Assembly (NCBI GenBank): GCA_033060915.1
Contig: CM065387.1
Span: 33,909,001 to 33,973,000 of the forward strand
DNA length: 64,000 nucleotides
DNA from: Euryodendron excelsum
Lineage: Eukaryota > Streptophyta > Magnoliopsida > Ericales > Pentaphylacaceae
Reading direction: 5' to 3'
The notes under the pieces are model-generated. The model did no database searches. It saw only the letters and a list, made by a program, of their open reading frames with translations, and was not told the DNA's origin. The stretch's first letter is position 1; each line of letters starts with the position of its first letter. Below, one piece after another: positions 1 to 11,586 of this stretch. Both the position numbers and the translations under genes were made by a program.

Positions 1-960
1 CTCCATTAAAGGATTATCACTCGGATTGCTAATCCACAATCAAGGGTAGCAATTTGGAGAATTTGGCTTTGACAGTTTGAGAATTCAACTTCAAATGTTG
101 TTAGATTTATATCAATCTAAGGATCCTAAGCTAATACTATTGATTTGGTCAGGTACAAGCCACAATTGCTAAATCATAGCTTCGAACTAACAAATATAGT
201 AAATAGCATAGGCTATTTAATAGATCCAACAATCAATGAAAGAGAATTGTAAATCCATATAGATAAATCTTACAAATCATGGGATACTTGCGTTGAATTA
301 AAAACAAGTAATTGAAATCTTAACAAGAATTGAAATGAAAATTGTATTGAAAACAACTTTAAAGTGCTTTTACAATAGAAATCTAAAGGGATTACAATGA
401 AAATTGACTAAAACAATTGAAATTCCTAAGTCCCTAGAATAGGAAATTCGTACAAAGCTAATAAGAAAACCGAGGGTATTGCCTTGGACTTAACCGGTTC
501 ACGTGATTCGCGGGGTATTATGTGGGCCCGGGGTGGTTTACCTCTGGACTAAACCGAGGGTTGACTCTAGTGATAAATCAGGAGAGTTCCACCACGTCAT
601 CCAAAAAAAAAAAAAAAAAAATCCCATTCAAACTTGTATTTATAGGCTGGGAATAAAACATGAATTCCGTCGACCATGCGCACGGTTCCTCATCTTGTGG
701 GCATGGATGGCTTGCAGCCTTCTTGCGAATAAACACCCTCTCAGAAGATTGCTGGGCTATTGTAGGCGTGCGCATGGTTAGGCCATCCATGCGCACAGTT
801 GTTTAACCATAGGCACAATCATCAGATTGTGCACATGGTTCAAATGACCAAATCGCCCTTTTAGTTGAAACTCAGCTCCTTTTAAGCTCTAAACCTATAA
901 ATCAACATAAAACATCATTAGGGATATTATTAGACTAAAATAAGTATTTAACCAACATAC
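1..960. repeat. Probable LTR-like repeat fragment
   Basis: No coding sequence is visible. The layout resembles the minus-strand LTR-like repeats at 32777-33600 and 43920-45261: an A-rich stretch with many ATTGAA/AATTGAAAT runs, then a short GC-richer block (about 650-860) with repeated GCGCACGGTT/GTGCACATGG phrases, then a 'cttttaagctctaaacctataaatc' type end, which I compare in pieces only. The start lies outside the window. Similarity is by eye and partial, so family membership is uncertain. The small frames in this stretch, including one over an A17 run near 603, show no recognisable protein. Confidence 0.35.
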
Positions 961-3493
961 ATGGATTAACTAAAACTATTCAGGGTCCACATATTATTCT
1001 GGTATAATATATATATTAATATATTAAACTAGAATAATATATTAACAAAATATTATTTATTATTATAATAGTGTTAATATGTTATATATTAAATCATATT
1101 TCATTCATTTTACTGATGGGCAACATAGTCATTTCTTATTTTATTCTAGTCCAATAGAAACAAAGAAACTTGGAATAAGGTTAGTCCCTAGTTTTGTCCG
1201 ATGCAAAACAAACATAAGATCAAATGGATTATATAGGACTATATGAAACTATTATTTCAGGGACAAAGAGTTCCAGGAATCTTAGTCTGTGGACTCCTTA
1301 TTCTGCCCACGAAGCGAAGGAGGGACTACTCTAGCTAGTGTGACGCATTGTTTTGGCCATATTCTTTTCAACCCGATGTTTCTTGGTATTGACTAGCCTT
1401 TAATGTACAGATCTAGAATCAATGACACATTCATGCATATAACTTGAACCCCGCGCGTTCGGGAATTGTGGTAAGTATTTGTTATAAATTGTATGAAGAG
1501 TCGTCCCCTTAAGGGCTGGAACTCGAGTTTGCAGCATCTATGTCTTTGTGATAATGGGGATCACTTCTTTGCAAATAATATTCAATTATTCAGATGGGGA
1601 CAGTCCTATATGGGCATCCTTTAGCGCAGGCTTCAATCGATTTTCATAAATGCTTGCTGCAAAAACTATAATGCGTGCCCATGTTGTCTAGGTTCTTATG
1701 TCTGTAATAGTAATAAATGCGTGCACACGATGTAACCATTTCTCGTGTTCTGTAAATGTTTCTGATACTATGACATGGTCACACACACTGTTGCAATCAT
1801 TTTCTCATTAAACGAATCTATCTTTACGGTTAAGCATTTATTACAAAATGATGTAATTTCTATGCCTTATTGTGTATTACGATTTCTTGTTTACAGTTCG
1901 ATATTGATGTCCATATATGTAGGACTTTTGGTTATGGCTCCAGGACGTCAATGTCGAAGCCGACCTAGTGCACTACCTTCTCCAGCTGAATCCCCCACCA
2001 GATCCACCATCATCATCAGTTATTGCAAGTCCCAATGAAACTTCTAATTAATGCAGGGATGGGCTGGAGCAATATAGGTAAAATGTCTATTTGCTTCTAG
2101 CCATGTGGACATAATCTATTTTGACACAAAAATGTTTGTATAAGAAACTGACAAATTAGCTACTCTACTTTCGTTTTAGAGAACGAACTATGAAGTAAAT
2201 AGAAGATTCTAACAATAAGATTTATCCAATGGGAATGAGGTTTACCATTTTGACTGTTTGGAGTTATCCAACTATGGACCTGCCCTTTTGGGAGGATTTT
2301 TAATATGCTGGTTCAACCGTTACATCTTATGTTGGAAATCATCAATACCACTACTGATAGATACAATCCTTTGAAGAGTGACCGAAGCTATTGGATGTAA
2401 AGTCTGCGTCAAATCCCTTTCAAACTATTGGATGTCAACTAATGACATGGCATTCCAGTAAACTGTTGGATCTATTTCCTTCTTTCGATTACTTTAGTTT
2501 GGTCATTCTTTACATTCAATTCTACATGGCTTCTTTACATACAATACTTTAGCTATTAAGTATTGTAGATGGGAAAGAAGGAAAAGATAAACAAAAGCCT
2601 TCCCATGAGCAAGGAGTCAAGTATGTCTCTCTCTCTCTCTCTCTCAATGGCTTCAATTTAACTTCTCTATGTATAGGAGATCCCAAATATGGTGCATCAC
2701 TTACTTAATAAAATTTACCCATAATTATCTTCATACAAATCTACAAGAAATTGCTGAATTCATAACAGTGGGTGGTAGCTCTTAAAACAATTCAGCCGAG
2801 AGTCGGTTGGATAAGAGGCTTGCTTAATTTGCTATATTTTTGTGGAGTCAAGTTAAGCGGAGGCTTACATAAGGCACACACTTAACAACACACTTAACAA
2901 CACTTTCCATACAAAAGAGTTGAGGAGTATTAGTAAATGTTGGGTACAACGGTTGTACCACGTTATCGTATTAATATAATACAATAGCCAATGACTTCAT
3001 ATAAATTTGAATCATCAGGAGTATTGAGTTTTAAAATTTTTTTGCTTAAAACAAGATGATATTTTTTATGATTAAGATTTAAAATATTCATATGGCTTTG
3101 TATCATTGGCCTATTGTGCCATATAAACATGATGATATGGTACAATGGTTATAAACCTATACTTTCTCCTATTCTAGGTCCTTAAGACATCGTGTCAATG
3201 CATTTTCATTTAAATAGAAATATTGAAAATAAGAAATTAAAAATTTTTACCTGTGAACTAAACACATTTAGATTAGTTTTAGGTTTTTAGGTGAAAAGAT
3301 GATTATTCAGAAACCAGTAATTTAATTAGCAGTAGCGTGCAAACCACCCAAATTATTTGATTTCAGTTGCCTCAAATCGGACTCCACAATTTTTGTGTCC
3401 CAAATGAAAGAGACTTTATTAGGAACAAGATAAGTTGGAGTTATTTGAAAATTACATAATTAGCCTTTGTGGGACCAACAAAAAAAAATTGGT
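961..3493. other. Unassigned intergenic stretch
   Basis: AT-rich DNA with no recognisable protein, RNA gene or element ends. A (TA)-rich patch lies at 1005-1090 and a short (CT)n run at 2626-2644. The 87-codon frame at 1775-2038 has no family signature and no codon pattern suggesting a gene. Some splice-like signals occur (TTTCAG at about 1255), but I could not link them into an exon chain. Confidence 0.5.
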
Positions 3494-3531
3494 TTTGGGG
3501 GGGGTGGGTGGTGGGTGGTGGGGTTGCGGGG
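3494..3531 (+). other. G-rich tract, candidate G-quadruplex
   Basis: An uninterrupted G8 run is followed by TGGG, TGGTGGG, TGGTGGGG and TTGCGGGG, giving at least five G3+ runs separated by 1-4 bases. This satisfies the usual G3+N1-7 quadruplex rule. It lies about 115 bp beyond the stop of the minus-strand DC1 pseudogene, that is, in its former 3' flank, with the G-rich strand opposite the gene's sense strand. Confidence 0.6.
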
Positions 3532-3643
3532 TTTTTGGTGCTTGTTTGTTTAGAAGATACATGCAAATTAAAAGAGTGAAAAAAAATAAAACGTACCCCA
3601 ATTTAGGCTGAAGATATCCTAATGGTTCTCCTAGCTAGAAGGC

Positions 3644-4707
3644 CTAGAGTATGCCTTCGCCCCAAGTTTCGTCGTTAAATGCCTCACGACCACACTCTAG
3701 GTGGAACCTAGAATTGGAACCCTCCCATTCAATAGCAGCACGGTCATCAATATCTAAAAGTCCACCACAGCGTTTACAAGGGGATGAGTTGTCCTTTGGG
3801 TGTCGAATGAAAGTGAGTTTCTGCTGGTCCTCTTCAGAATTTGGTCCCAAACTTGATGTTTGAGTATTTATCAACGGGACGGATGCAATTTGTAGGAAGA
3901 GATTGGTCGCAATGGACACAATGATAGAACCAGACCTTTGTGCTCATTTCTTCCTCACAGATTTCACAGTAATACTCATGGATGCCTTCAATCGGGGAAT
4001 AGGTTAGGGTGAAGGGATGTTCATCATATCTGTACCTAACTGTACCTGGCAACAGAGCACATCGAGTGTCTAGGTTGAATTTGCGGTCGTTAGATATAAA
4101 TGCTAGCCCAGAAAAGGTAGATTTACACGCTGTGCACTCAATGTCGTAAGATGTTTTCCTTAAGTCGAGGGCCTGGGGGTAAGCTTCATGCGTGATAACA
4201 CCCGGCAAGGAAGCACACTTGACGTCAAAGAAGAAGTAGCAGTCAATACAGCCCAACATAAACCCATTGCAATCCCTATGGCAGCCTTGGCAATAGAATA
4301 GTTCAACGTTGTAGCGATAGAGACTGTGCTCCGGGTGACATGGGTAATACACTCTATCGGATTTATGTATCTCCATCGCACACCATTCATGGAGAAAGAA
4401 GTTGCATTCAGTGCAACCGTAAAAAAATGGTGCCAAAATGGGTTGTATACACGCATTGCATATCTTATCATCGTAAATCATCATCAGTTTGCTCCCGGAC
4501 GTCCTTGTTTCATCGTTAATTTGAATGTCAAAAAATGTTAATGAATGGCGATGACTAAAATGTTCGATCTTTTCCGCTCTCTCGTTTGTCCCCTGCCGGC
4601 TGATCATGATCTCCTTGGTAAAATAGGTTATCATATCAACAGATTCATGCGGCACTGGCAAGCTGATCGGAGTGGGCTCAGCATCTTCGCACGGCGTTTC
4701 ACGATCC
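3644..4707 (-). pseudogene. DC1-domain protein pseudogene, second exon
   Basis: This is the 3' exon of a plant DC1 (divergent C1, Cys/His-rich zinc-binding) gene. Visible finger blocks in order are CNACIQPI..CTECNFFLHEWC, CQGCHRDC..CIDCYFFFDVKC, CTACKSTF, CEICEEEM..CVHCDQ and a final CKRCGG near the end. The exon begins at 4707 after a canonical acceptor (TTTCAG at 4708-4713). The first in-frame codon after 4661 is TTG, so 4661 is not a true start: the frame runs upstream to the splice site with no stop. After about 290 codons the frame hits a stop at 3834, and the expected C-terminal part continues in another frame (about 3850-3644), so an indel near 3845 has broken it. DC1 proteins are often linked to stress or hormone responses; no specific role can be given here. 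Confidence 0.82.
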
Positions 4708-4829
4708 CTGAAACCACAAAGTCAAAGAAAAGAAATAATCAAATGACCTGGAATGCATTGACATGCTGCATGTGTAAGTAGTAAAACAATAAAGAACCAA
4801 GTGTTGTAAGATGAAATTAAACAGTCAAC
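4708..4829 (-). other. Intron of the DC1 pseudogene
   Basis: On the minus strand the donor GTTGACTG starts at 4829 and the acceptor GTTTCAG ends at 4708. Joining 4830 to 4707 keeps the reading frame open on both sides, in the same phase as the finger-rich frame. Length is 122 bp, normal for a plant intron. Confidence 0.75.
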
Positions 4830-4861
4830 CTGGGCGGTTCCATCTTCGACTTTGCACAATA
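4830..4861 (-). pseudogene. Detached end of DC1 exon 1
   Basis: This 32-bp piece is the last part of exon 1, separated from the rest (11587-12272) by Copia-1. It includes the target-site copy CAATA (4857-4861). Removing the element and one CAATA joins the Tyr-Cys codons of a finger across the break and leads straight into the intron donor at 4829. The frame is preserved through the junction. Confidence 0.78.
4857..4861. other. Target-site duplication of Copia-1, left
   Basis: CAATA directly precedes the LTR start TGTGAGAC. The same five bases follow the right LTR at 11587-11591. Five base pairs is the normal target duplication for LTR retrotransposons. Confidence 0.92.
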
Positions 4862-5377
4862 TGTGAGACAAGTCTCCTTAGAGTAGCCCACTTGTCACAT
4901 GTATAAGGTATATACATGTATATATGATATATATTGTATATTTATTTATTTGTTTTTATTTGTTATTTAGTTACGAGTGATGATAAGGATAGTTGCCCAC
5001 TCCATGTGAAATACTAGTGGTGGTTGGCTAAAGCCTATCAAGTCCCCACTATCAGATAATGGTTCCTTGATGGAAGGAACCAATAAGAATAAAGATAAGG
5101 TCCCTAGCCTAGTAGTTATATATTGCCTGTAATATCCATCATTCAGGGTATGAAGTCCTGCATAGGTTAGAAGATTATGTCTACAGAGAGTTCAATACAC
5201 AGAGGGTGTGAGAGGAAACAACTTACGTTTGTTGAAGTACAAAAACAAGTTTACTTGAACAACAATGGCTGGAGGTTAGTATTCATATAAATATTAATAT
5301 ATGATTAATATTTTCGCTGCGTATACATACATATATATTATAGTTATTATATATGTGTATGTATAATTTATCTTACA
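4862..5377 (+). repeat. Copia-1 5' LTR
   Basis: 516 bp, starting TGTGAGACAAG and ending ATCTTACA. Aligned by eye with 11081-11586. It contains a TATA-like AGTTATATATTG near 5116-5127 and ends three bases before the primer-binding site. Confidence 0.93.
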
Positions 5378-5380
5378 TTG

Positions 5381-5392
5381 TGGTATCAGAGC
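5381..5392 (+). promoter_or_regulatory. Copia-1 primer-binding site
   Basis: TGGTATCAGAGC, the exact classic complement of the 3' end of plant initiator methionine tRNA, lies three bases after the 5' LTR. It is the priming site for minus-strand DNA synthesis. Confidence 0.92.
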
Positions 5393-6661
5393 CTATCCTT
5401 CAATTCATTTTGTTCAATATTCAGAATATAAATATAGTTCATACGTATATTTGTTTGAATTATATATATACGACAAGATTTCATTAGATTTTATTCGTAT
5501 ACTATTCGGATTAAAATTCGTTGATATATATCTACATGGGTATATATTGGTTGATTTGACGAGCATATACACTGTTTACGATGCATGTATTAAAATAATT
5601 ATAAAATATTGTCGGGCATCATTGGATGTGTTTTCTGTTTGATTCAACAAGCATGCAATGATTGACATTTATATTTTATATAATATATGCGAAGTGTTGT
5701 CATCATTTAATCAAAACCGTATGTCATATTTGCCCGATTGTATGGTTTGTGCTTTTAAGTTCAGAAGCTAATTTGATAAAAGTTCAGACGTGCGTTATGA
5801 TTGCTTTGACTAGTTTTAGATTTAATTGGATTGATAATTGATTGAATTGATATGTCCGAACTGTCAACTTCGATGTTGTAATTATTTTTGGATAATTTTA
5901 TTGATTGTTAGTTTCTGTAATTATATATATTTTGCTGTGTTGTTTTCTGTAAGTCTTCATAGATTTAGGATTTTTTTTTGTGAATACATGGTTTTTTTGT
6001 GATTACATTTGAAAATTGCATAAAGATTTTCTATAAAAAAAAAAAAAAAAATTTTGGACAGAAAGGGTCATTCTGTAAATAGTTCTGAAGATATTTTTAA
6101 AGCAATTTATTGACAGCATGCATTTTGTAAATATTTTTATTTGTAAATTTTTTAACAAAATAAAGGAGGACTATTTATAGAAATGTTACCAAAGTATTTT
6201 GGGGACAATAATTCATGTTTTTCAATTATCAAATTGTGTTTTGTCCCATTAAAGATTATTTTATGCCATCTTAATAAACTTGAGCATTATATTAATTTAA
6301 GAATAGCCACAACATCTTGAATTATTGTAATGTGTGATATTAAGTTCTTGTTATCACATTCAGAAAGGGTCATTTGACTATATATTTAATGGCATATATT
6401 TATTACAATTAAATTAATAAAAATAATTATTTGGGCTCACAGGAAAATAATTATTTGTTATTAATTTAATTGGGATGGGATAGTAAATTTAACATTAAGA
6501 TAAGATTTTCCTATGTCCACAGATAAAGGGATGTTTTATTTTAGTGTATGTTATTTACTAGTCTTATCAATACAGTTTAAGTAAATTCAATGCATGTTGC
6601 TACCTTTGCCCACAGGGAGGTTTGAGTTTACTTTGCTTTAATTACTATTTCATAGCATAAT
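5393..6661 (+). other. Copia-1 untranslated leader
   Basis: 1.27 kb of AT-rich DNA between primer site and gag with no long plus-strand frame. It has an A18 run near 6037-6052. A TTGTTGCAG acceptor-like sequence sits at about 6673-6681, just inside the annotated frame, so a spliced leader is possible but not shown. Confidence 0.6.
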
Positions 6662-9600
6662 ATGTTCTTGGTTGTTGCAGTTATTCCTACTACATTTTTG
6701 AGTACTGAATCATCTCGTATTCCATTCTTGAGTGGTGATAATTTTTCTGACTGGAAAGATAAGGTACTTTTGACATTGGGGTGCATGGAACTTGATTTAG
6801 CGCTCCGTGTGGATGAACCACCCGCCCCCACGGAATCAAGTACGCTAACTGAGAGGGCTGCATATGAGCGGTGGGAGCAATCCAATCGCCTAAGTTTGAT
6901 GCTCATTAAGTCCCACATCAGTAAGGGCATTAAGGGTTCAATTCCCGAATGCGATAAGGCAAGAGGTTTCATGAAGGCTATTGAAGAGCAATTTGTGAGC
7001 TCTGATAAGGCACTAGCTAGCACTCTAATGAAAAAGTTGTCAGGCATGAAACATAATAATACTAGAAGTGTGCGTGAACATATCATGGAAATGAGGGATA
7101 TTGCAGCTCAACTGAAAGCACTGGAGATAGAGATTTCTGAGTCATTCTTGGTGCATTTTGTCCTTAATTCTCTTCCTATGGAGTATGGTCCTTTCAAAAT
7201 TTCCTATAACACACATAAGGAAAAATGGTCAGTGAATGAACTTCTGACCATGTGTGTTCAAGAGGAAGAAAGGCTAAAGCATGAAAAGTTAGAAACTGCT
7301 AATTTAGCATTTCATGCAAAAGGGAAGAGTCATAAGGGTAATGGTGTTCCTCAAGAGAAGAATGAAAAAGTGCCAATGAAGCGTCATGGCAATAAGGGTG
7401 CATGCTTCTTTTGCAATAAAAAGGGACACATGAAGAAGGATTGTGCTAAGTATAAGAAATGGCTCGTAAAGAAAGGTAATATCTTATCCTTTGTGTGTTA
7501 TGAATCTAATTTTGTTAATGTTCCTAATAACACATGGTGGATTGATTCTGGTTCTACAATTCACATTGCCAATACCATGCAGGGCTTTCTCAGCCTAAGG
7601 AAACCAACAATAAGTGAACAAAGCATTTATTCAGGAAATGGAATGCGTTCACATGTGGAGGTTGTTGGGACTTTCAGACTGGTTTTAAAATCTGGTTTTA
7701 TTTTGGATCTTGAAAACACTTTATATGTTCCATCATTTTCTAGAAATTTGGTTTCTATTTCTAAATTAGTACCTTTTGGATTTAGTTTCAATTTTAGTGG
7801 TACAAATTTTGATTTATTGCAAAATAAAGCCATTATTGGCAACGGTTTTTTAGATGATGGATTATTTAGATTTGATTTAGATCCTAATTTTGAAAATAAC
7901 CTTTCGACCTTGCATGATGGGATTGGCATAAAGCGGAACATTATCAATGAGAATTCCTCTATGTTATGGCATAGGAGATTGGGACATATCTCCAAGGAAA
8001 GAATTAAAAGATTGGTGAATGAAGGAGTTTTAAATGCTCTTGATTTTTCTGATTTTGGTACTTGTGTGGATTGCATTAAGGGGAAGCAAACCAACAAGTC
8101 TACTAAAGGTGCCAAGAGGAGTTCTGATACTCTTGAGATCATACACACAGACCTCTGTGGACCATTTACTCCACCTTGTTTGAATGGTCAGAGATATTTT
8201 ATCTCATTCATTGATGACCATACACGATATATGTATCTCTACCTCTTATTTGATAAGGTTGAAGCACTAGATGCTTTTAAAGCCTATAAGGTAGAGGTAG
8301 AGAGACAAATAGAAAAGAAAATTAAAATCGTAAGGTCAGATAGGGGTGGAGAATATTATGGGAGGTACACAGAATCGGGACAACTACTAGGTCCATTTGC
8401 TAGGTTCCTTAAAGAAGAGGGCATAATTGCTCAATATTCAATGCCTGGAACACCACAACAAAATGGTGTGGCTGAAAGAAGGAACCGCACACTTATGGAC
8501 ATGGTAAGGAGCATGCTAAGTCATTGTAATATTCCTATAAATCTATGGAGTGAAGCCTTGAAAACTGCTGTGTATGTATTAAACAGGGTTCCATCTAAAG
8601 TTGTTCCTAAAACACCTTTTGAATTATGGAAAGGATGGAAACTAAGTTTAAAACATCTACACATATGGGGTTGTCCAGTTGAGGTGAGGGTTTATAACCC
8701 ACAGATGAAGAAACTAGACCCAAGAACAGTTAGCGGGTTTTTCATTGGGTATGCAGAAAACTCCAAAGGATTTAGGTTTTATTGTCCTTCACACACACCT
8801 AGAATTGTTGAAGCTAGAAATGCTAAATTTCTTGAGGATCTTGAAACTAGTGGGATTGGTTCTCCTCGAACCATTGAGTTTGAGGAAATAAGGGACCCCA
8901 TTGAGAATTCAATTGGGGAAGTGGTTACTCTTCCATCCCAAATTTCAGATATTATTGGAGAGCAACCAACTCAAGAACAACCACTCCATGAGGAACAAAT
9001 TTAAGTAGAACCTCCCATTCAAAATTTACAAGAACCAACGGGAGTAAGGAGATCCTCAAGAGAAAAGAGATCAGCAATTTCTAGTGATTACCTTGCATAC
9101 CTACAAGAGTCTGACTTTGATGTTGGACCTAAAGATGATCCTAGTTCGTTTTCACATGCCATGAATGGGGATAATTCCACCTTATGGCATGATGCCATGA
9201 AAGAAGAGATGGAATCGATGGCCAAAAACCAAGTTTGGGATCTCGTTCAATTGCCAAAAGGGTCTACAACTGTTGGTTGTAAATGGGTCTATAAGACCAA
9301 AAGAGACTCTTCTGGTAACATCGAACGATATAAGGCCAGACTTGTAGCCAAAGGTTTCACTCAAAAGGAAAGGATTGATTACCATGAAACCTTCTCTCCA
9401 GTTTCTAAGAAGGATTCATTCAGGATTATCATGGCATTAGTAGCTCATTTTGATTTAGAGTTACAACAGATGGATGTGAAAACGGCTTTCCTGAATGGAG
9501 ATCTTGAGGAAGAGGTATACATGGTTCAGCCTGAGGGGTTTGCTTCTAAAGATAATCATTTGGTTTGTAAGTTAAAAAAATCTATATATGGACTAAAACA

Positions 9601-10711
9601 GGCCTCCCGCCAATGGTATTTAAAGTTTCACAACATTGTTACTTCATATGGCTTTACGGAGAACATTGTTGATCAATGTATATACCTTAAAGTCAGTGGG
9701 AGTACATACATCTTTTTAGTCTTATATGTGGATGATATTTTACTTGCAAGCAGTGATTTAGGTTTGCTAAGTGATACAAAAGTTTTTCTTTCTCAAAACT
9801 TTGAAATGAAGGATATGGGTGAAGCCTCTTATGTCATTGGCATTGAGATTCACAGAGATAAATCCCAAAGGATATTGGGACTCTCTCAAAGGGCCTACAT
9901 TGAAAAGGTTTTGGAAAGATTTAATATGAAATCTTGCTCACCTAGTGTAGCACCCATTGTCAAAGGAGACAAGTTCAGTCTAATTCAGTCACCACAAAAT
10001 AATTTGGAACAAGAGCAGATGAAGAGCATACCTTATGCATCAGCAGTTGGCAGCTTGATGTATGCTCAAGTCTGTACGAGACCTGATATTGCGTTTGTAG
10101 TAGGAATGTTGGGCAGATACCAAAGTAATCCAGGACTTGAACATTGGAAAGCTGCCAAGAAAGTCATTCGGTATTTGCAAGGAACCAAGAACTACAAGTT
10201 GACATACAGACATGTGGATTCATTAGAGGTGATTGGATATTCAGATTCAGATTTTGCTGGATGTTCAGACACTAGAAGGTCTACTTCAGGATATATCTTT
10301 CTTCTTGCTGGAAGAGCTATATCTTGGAGAAGTATCAAGCAGTCTATAACTGCTTCATCCACTATGGAAGCAAAATTTGTTGCATGCTGTGAAGCTACTT
10401 CACAGGCTCTATGGTTAAGAAATTTTATCGCAGGATTAAGGGTCATTGATTCTATATTAAGACCATTAAGACTTTACTGTGATAATTTGGCTGCAGTTTA
10501 TTTCTCTAAAAATAACAAAAGTGGCAGCCGAAATAAGCATATTGACATAAAGTATCTTGTTGTCAAAGAGAAAGTAAAGATGTAGGATGTAGCTATTGAG
10601 CACATTAGCACCGAGTTGATGATTGCAGATCCCATGACTAAAGCTTTGCCGGCTAAAGTATATCAAGGTCATGTGGAGCATATGAGACTTATTAGCTCGT
10701 TTACTGTTTAA
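6662..10711 (+). pseudogene. Copia-1 gag-pol polyprotein, two nonsense codons
   Basis: A single reading frame of about 1,350 codons, broken only by TAA at 9002-9004 and TAG at 10583-10585; the frame is the same on both sides of each stop. Order seen: gag (UBN2-like, residues 1-210), CCHC knuckle [14 protein letters not shown], protease with DSG in [13 protein letters not shown]-pre-integrase ([10 protein letters not shown]), integrase core with D (IHTDLCGPF), D (VRSDRGGEY) and E ([10 protein letters not shown]), then RT from about 9161 with YVDDILLAS, then RNase H. Motifs at all catalytic centres look intact. Both stops could arise from CAA or CAG by a C-to-T change. The true initiator is uncertain: 6662 is the first ATG of the frame. 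Confidence 0.93.
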
Positions 10712-11069
10712 TTTGACTTTCTTATTTTGGTAATTCACAATTTGTGAACAAATTTTAAATGTTTTTTAGAGAATAAAGACATGACTTTAATTGTGCACAT
10801 AAAGTAATTGTCATGTATGATATCCATTGGGATAAATAAAGTAGGACCTCAAATGACTTGTTTGTAGTCATTGATAAAAGGTACCTCGTTAAGTGCTTAT
10901 TAGGAACTGCCATCCATTGTAATACATGGAAGGGAATACCTATTAAAGGTACAACTGCCATGATTCATGATTGGTGGTCACTAATAGCGTAAAAGGTTTA
11001 AGGATTGAGCATTTTGTGGCCATAATACAGTATCTATCACTCATATGGTTTTCATGTGTCTAGTGGACC

Positions 11070-11080
11070 AAGTGGGAGAA
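11070..11080 (+). promoter_or_regulatory. Copia-1 polypurine tract
   Basis: AAGTGGGAGAA directly abuts the 3' LTR start at 11081. This is the usual plus-strand primer of copia elements. 10712-11069 is noncoding. Confidence 0.88.
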
Positions 11081-11586
11081 TGTGAGACAAGTCTCCTTAG
11101 GGTGGCCCACTTGTCACATGTATAAGGTATATACATATATATATGATATATATTGTATATTTATCTATTTGTTAGTTAATTACGAGTGATGATAAGGATA
11201 GTTGCCCACTCCATGTGAAATACTAGTGGTGGTTGGCTAAAGCCTATCAAGTCCCCACTATCAGATAATGGTTCCTTAATGAAAGAAACCAATAAGAATA
11301 AAGATAAGGTCCCTAGCCTAGCAGTTATATATTGCCTGTGATATCCATCATTCAGGGTATGAAGTCCTGCATAGGTTAGAAGATCCTGTCTACAGAGAGT
11401 TCAATACACAGATGGTGTGAGAAGAAACAACTTACGTTTGCTAAAGCACAAAAACAAGTTTACTTGAACAACAATGGCTGGAGGTTAGTATTCATATAAA
11501 TATTAATATATGATTAATATTTTTGCTGCGTATACATACATATATACTATAGTTATTATATATGTGTATGTATAATTTATCTTACA
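11081..11586 (+). repeat. Copia-1 3' LTR
   Basis: 506 bp, TGTGAGAC to ATCTTACA, matching 4862-5377 except for scattered substitutions and a roughly 10-bp shorter T/A-rich patch. Followed at once by CAATA (11587-11591), the right target-site copy. Confidence 0.93.

Larger units (their letters stand above)
4862..11586 (+). mobile_element. Copia-1: full-length Ty1/copia retrotransposon
   Basis: Complete element of 6.7 kb: 5' LTR (4862-5377), iMet primer site, a 1.3-kb leader, one gag-pol frame interrupted by two stops, polypurine tract, and 3' LTR (11081-11586), with TSD CAATA. Domain order is gag, CCHC knuckle, protease, integrase, reverse transcriptase, RNase H; integrase before RT is the copia order. 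It inserted into exon 1 of a DC1 gene, in opposite orientation. The LTRs differ at roughly a dozen or more sites including a short indel near 4940, so the insertion is older than that of Copia-2. Confidence 0.95.

Noticed and set aside
1775..2038. Small plus ORF with a hydrophobic N-terminal part
   Set aside because: No recognisable domain or homologue, and no transcript signals that can be tied to it.
4661..4661. Treating 4661 as the start of a DC1 protein
   Set aside because: The codon is TTG, and the frame extends upstream to a splice acceptor and joins exon 1 in phase.
7627..8148. 173-codon minus ORF inside Copia-1
   Set aside because: Shadow of the integrase/protease frame. No signature of its own.
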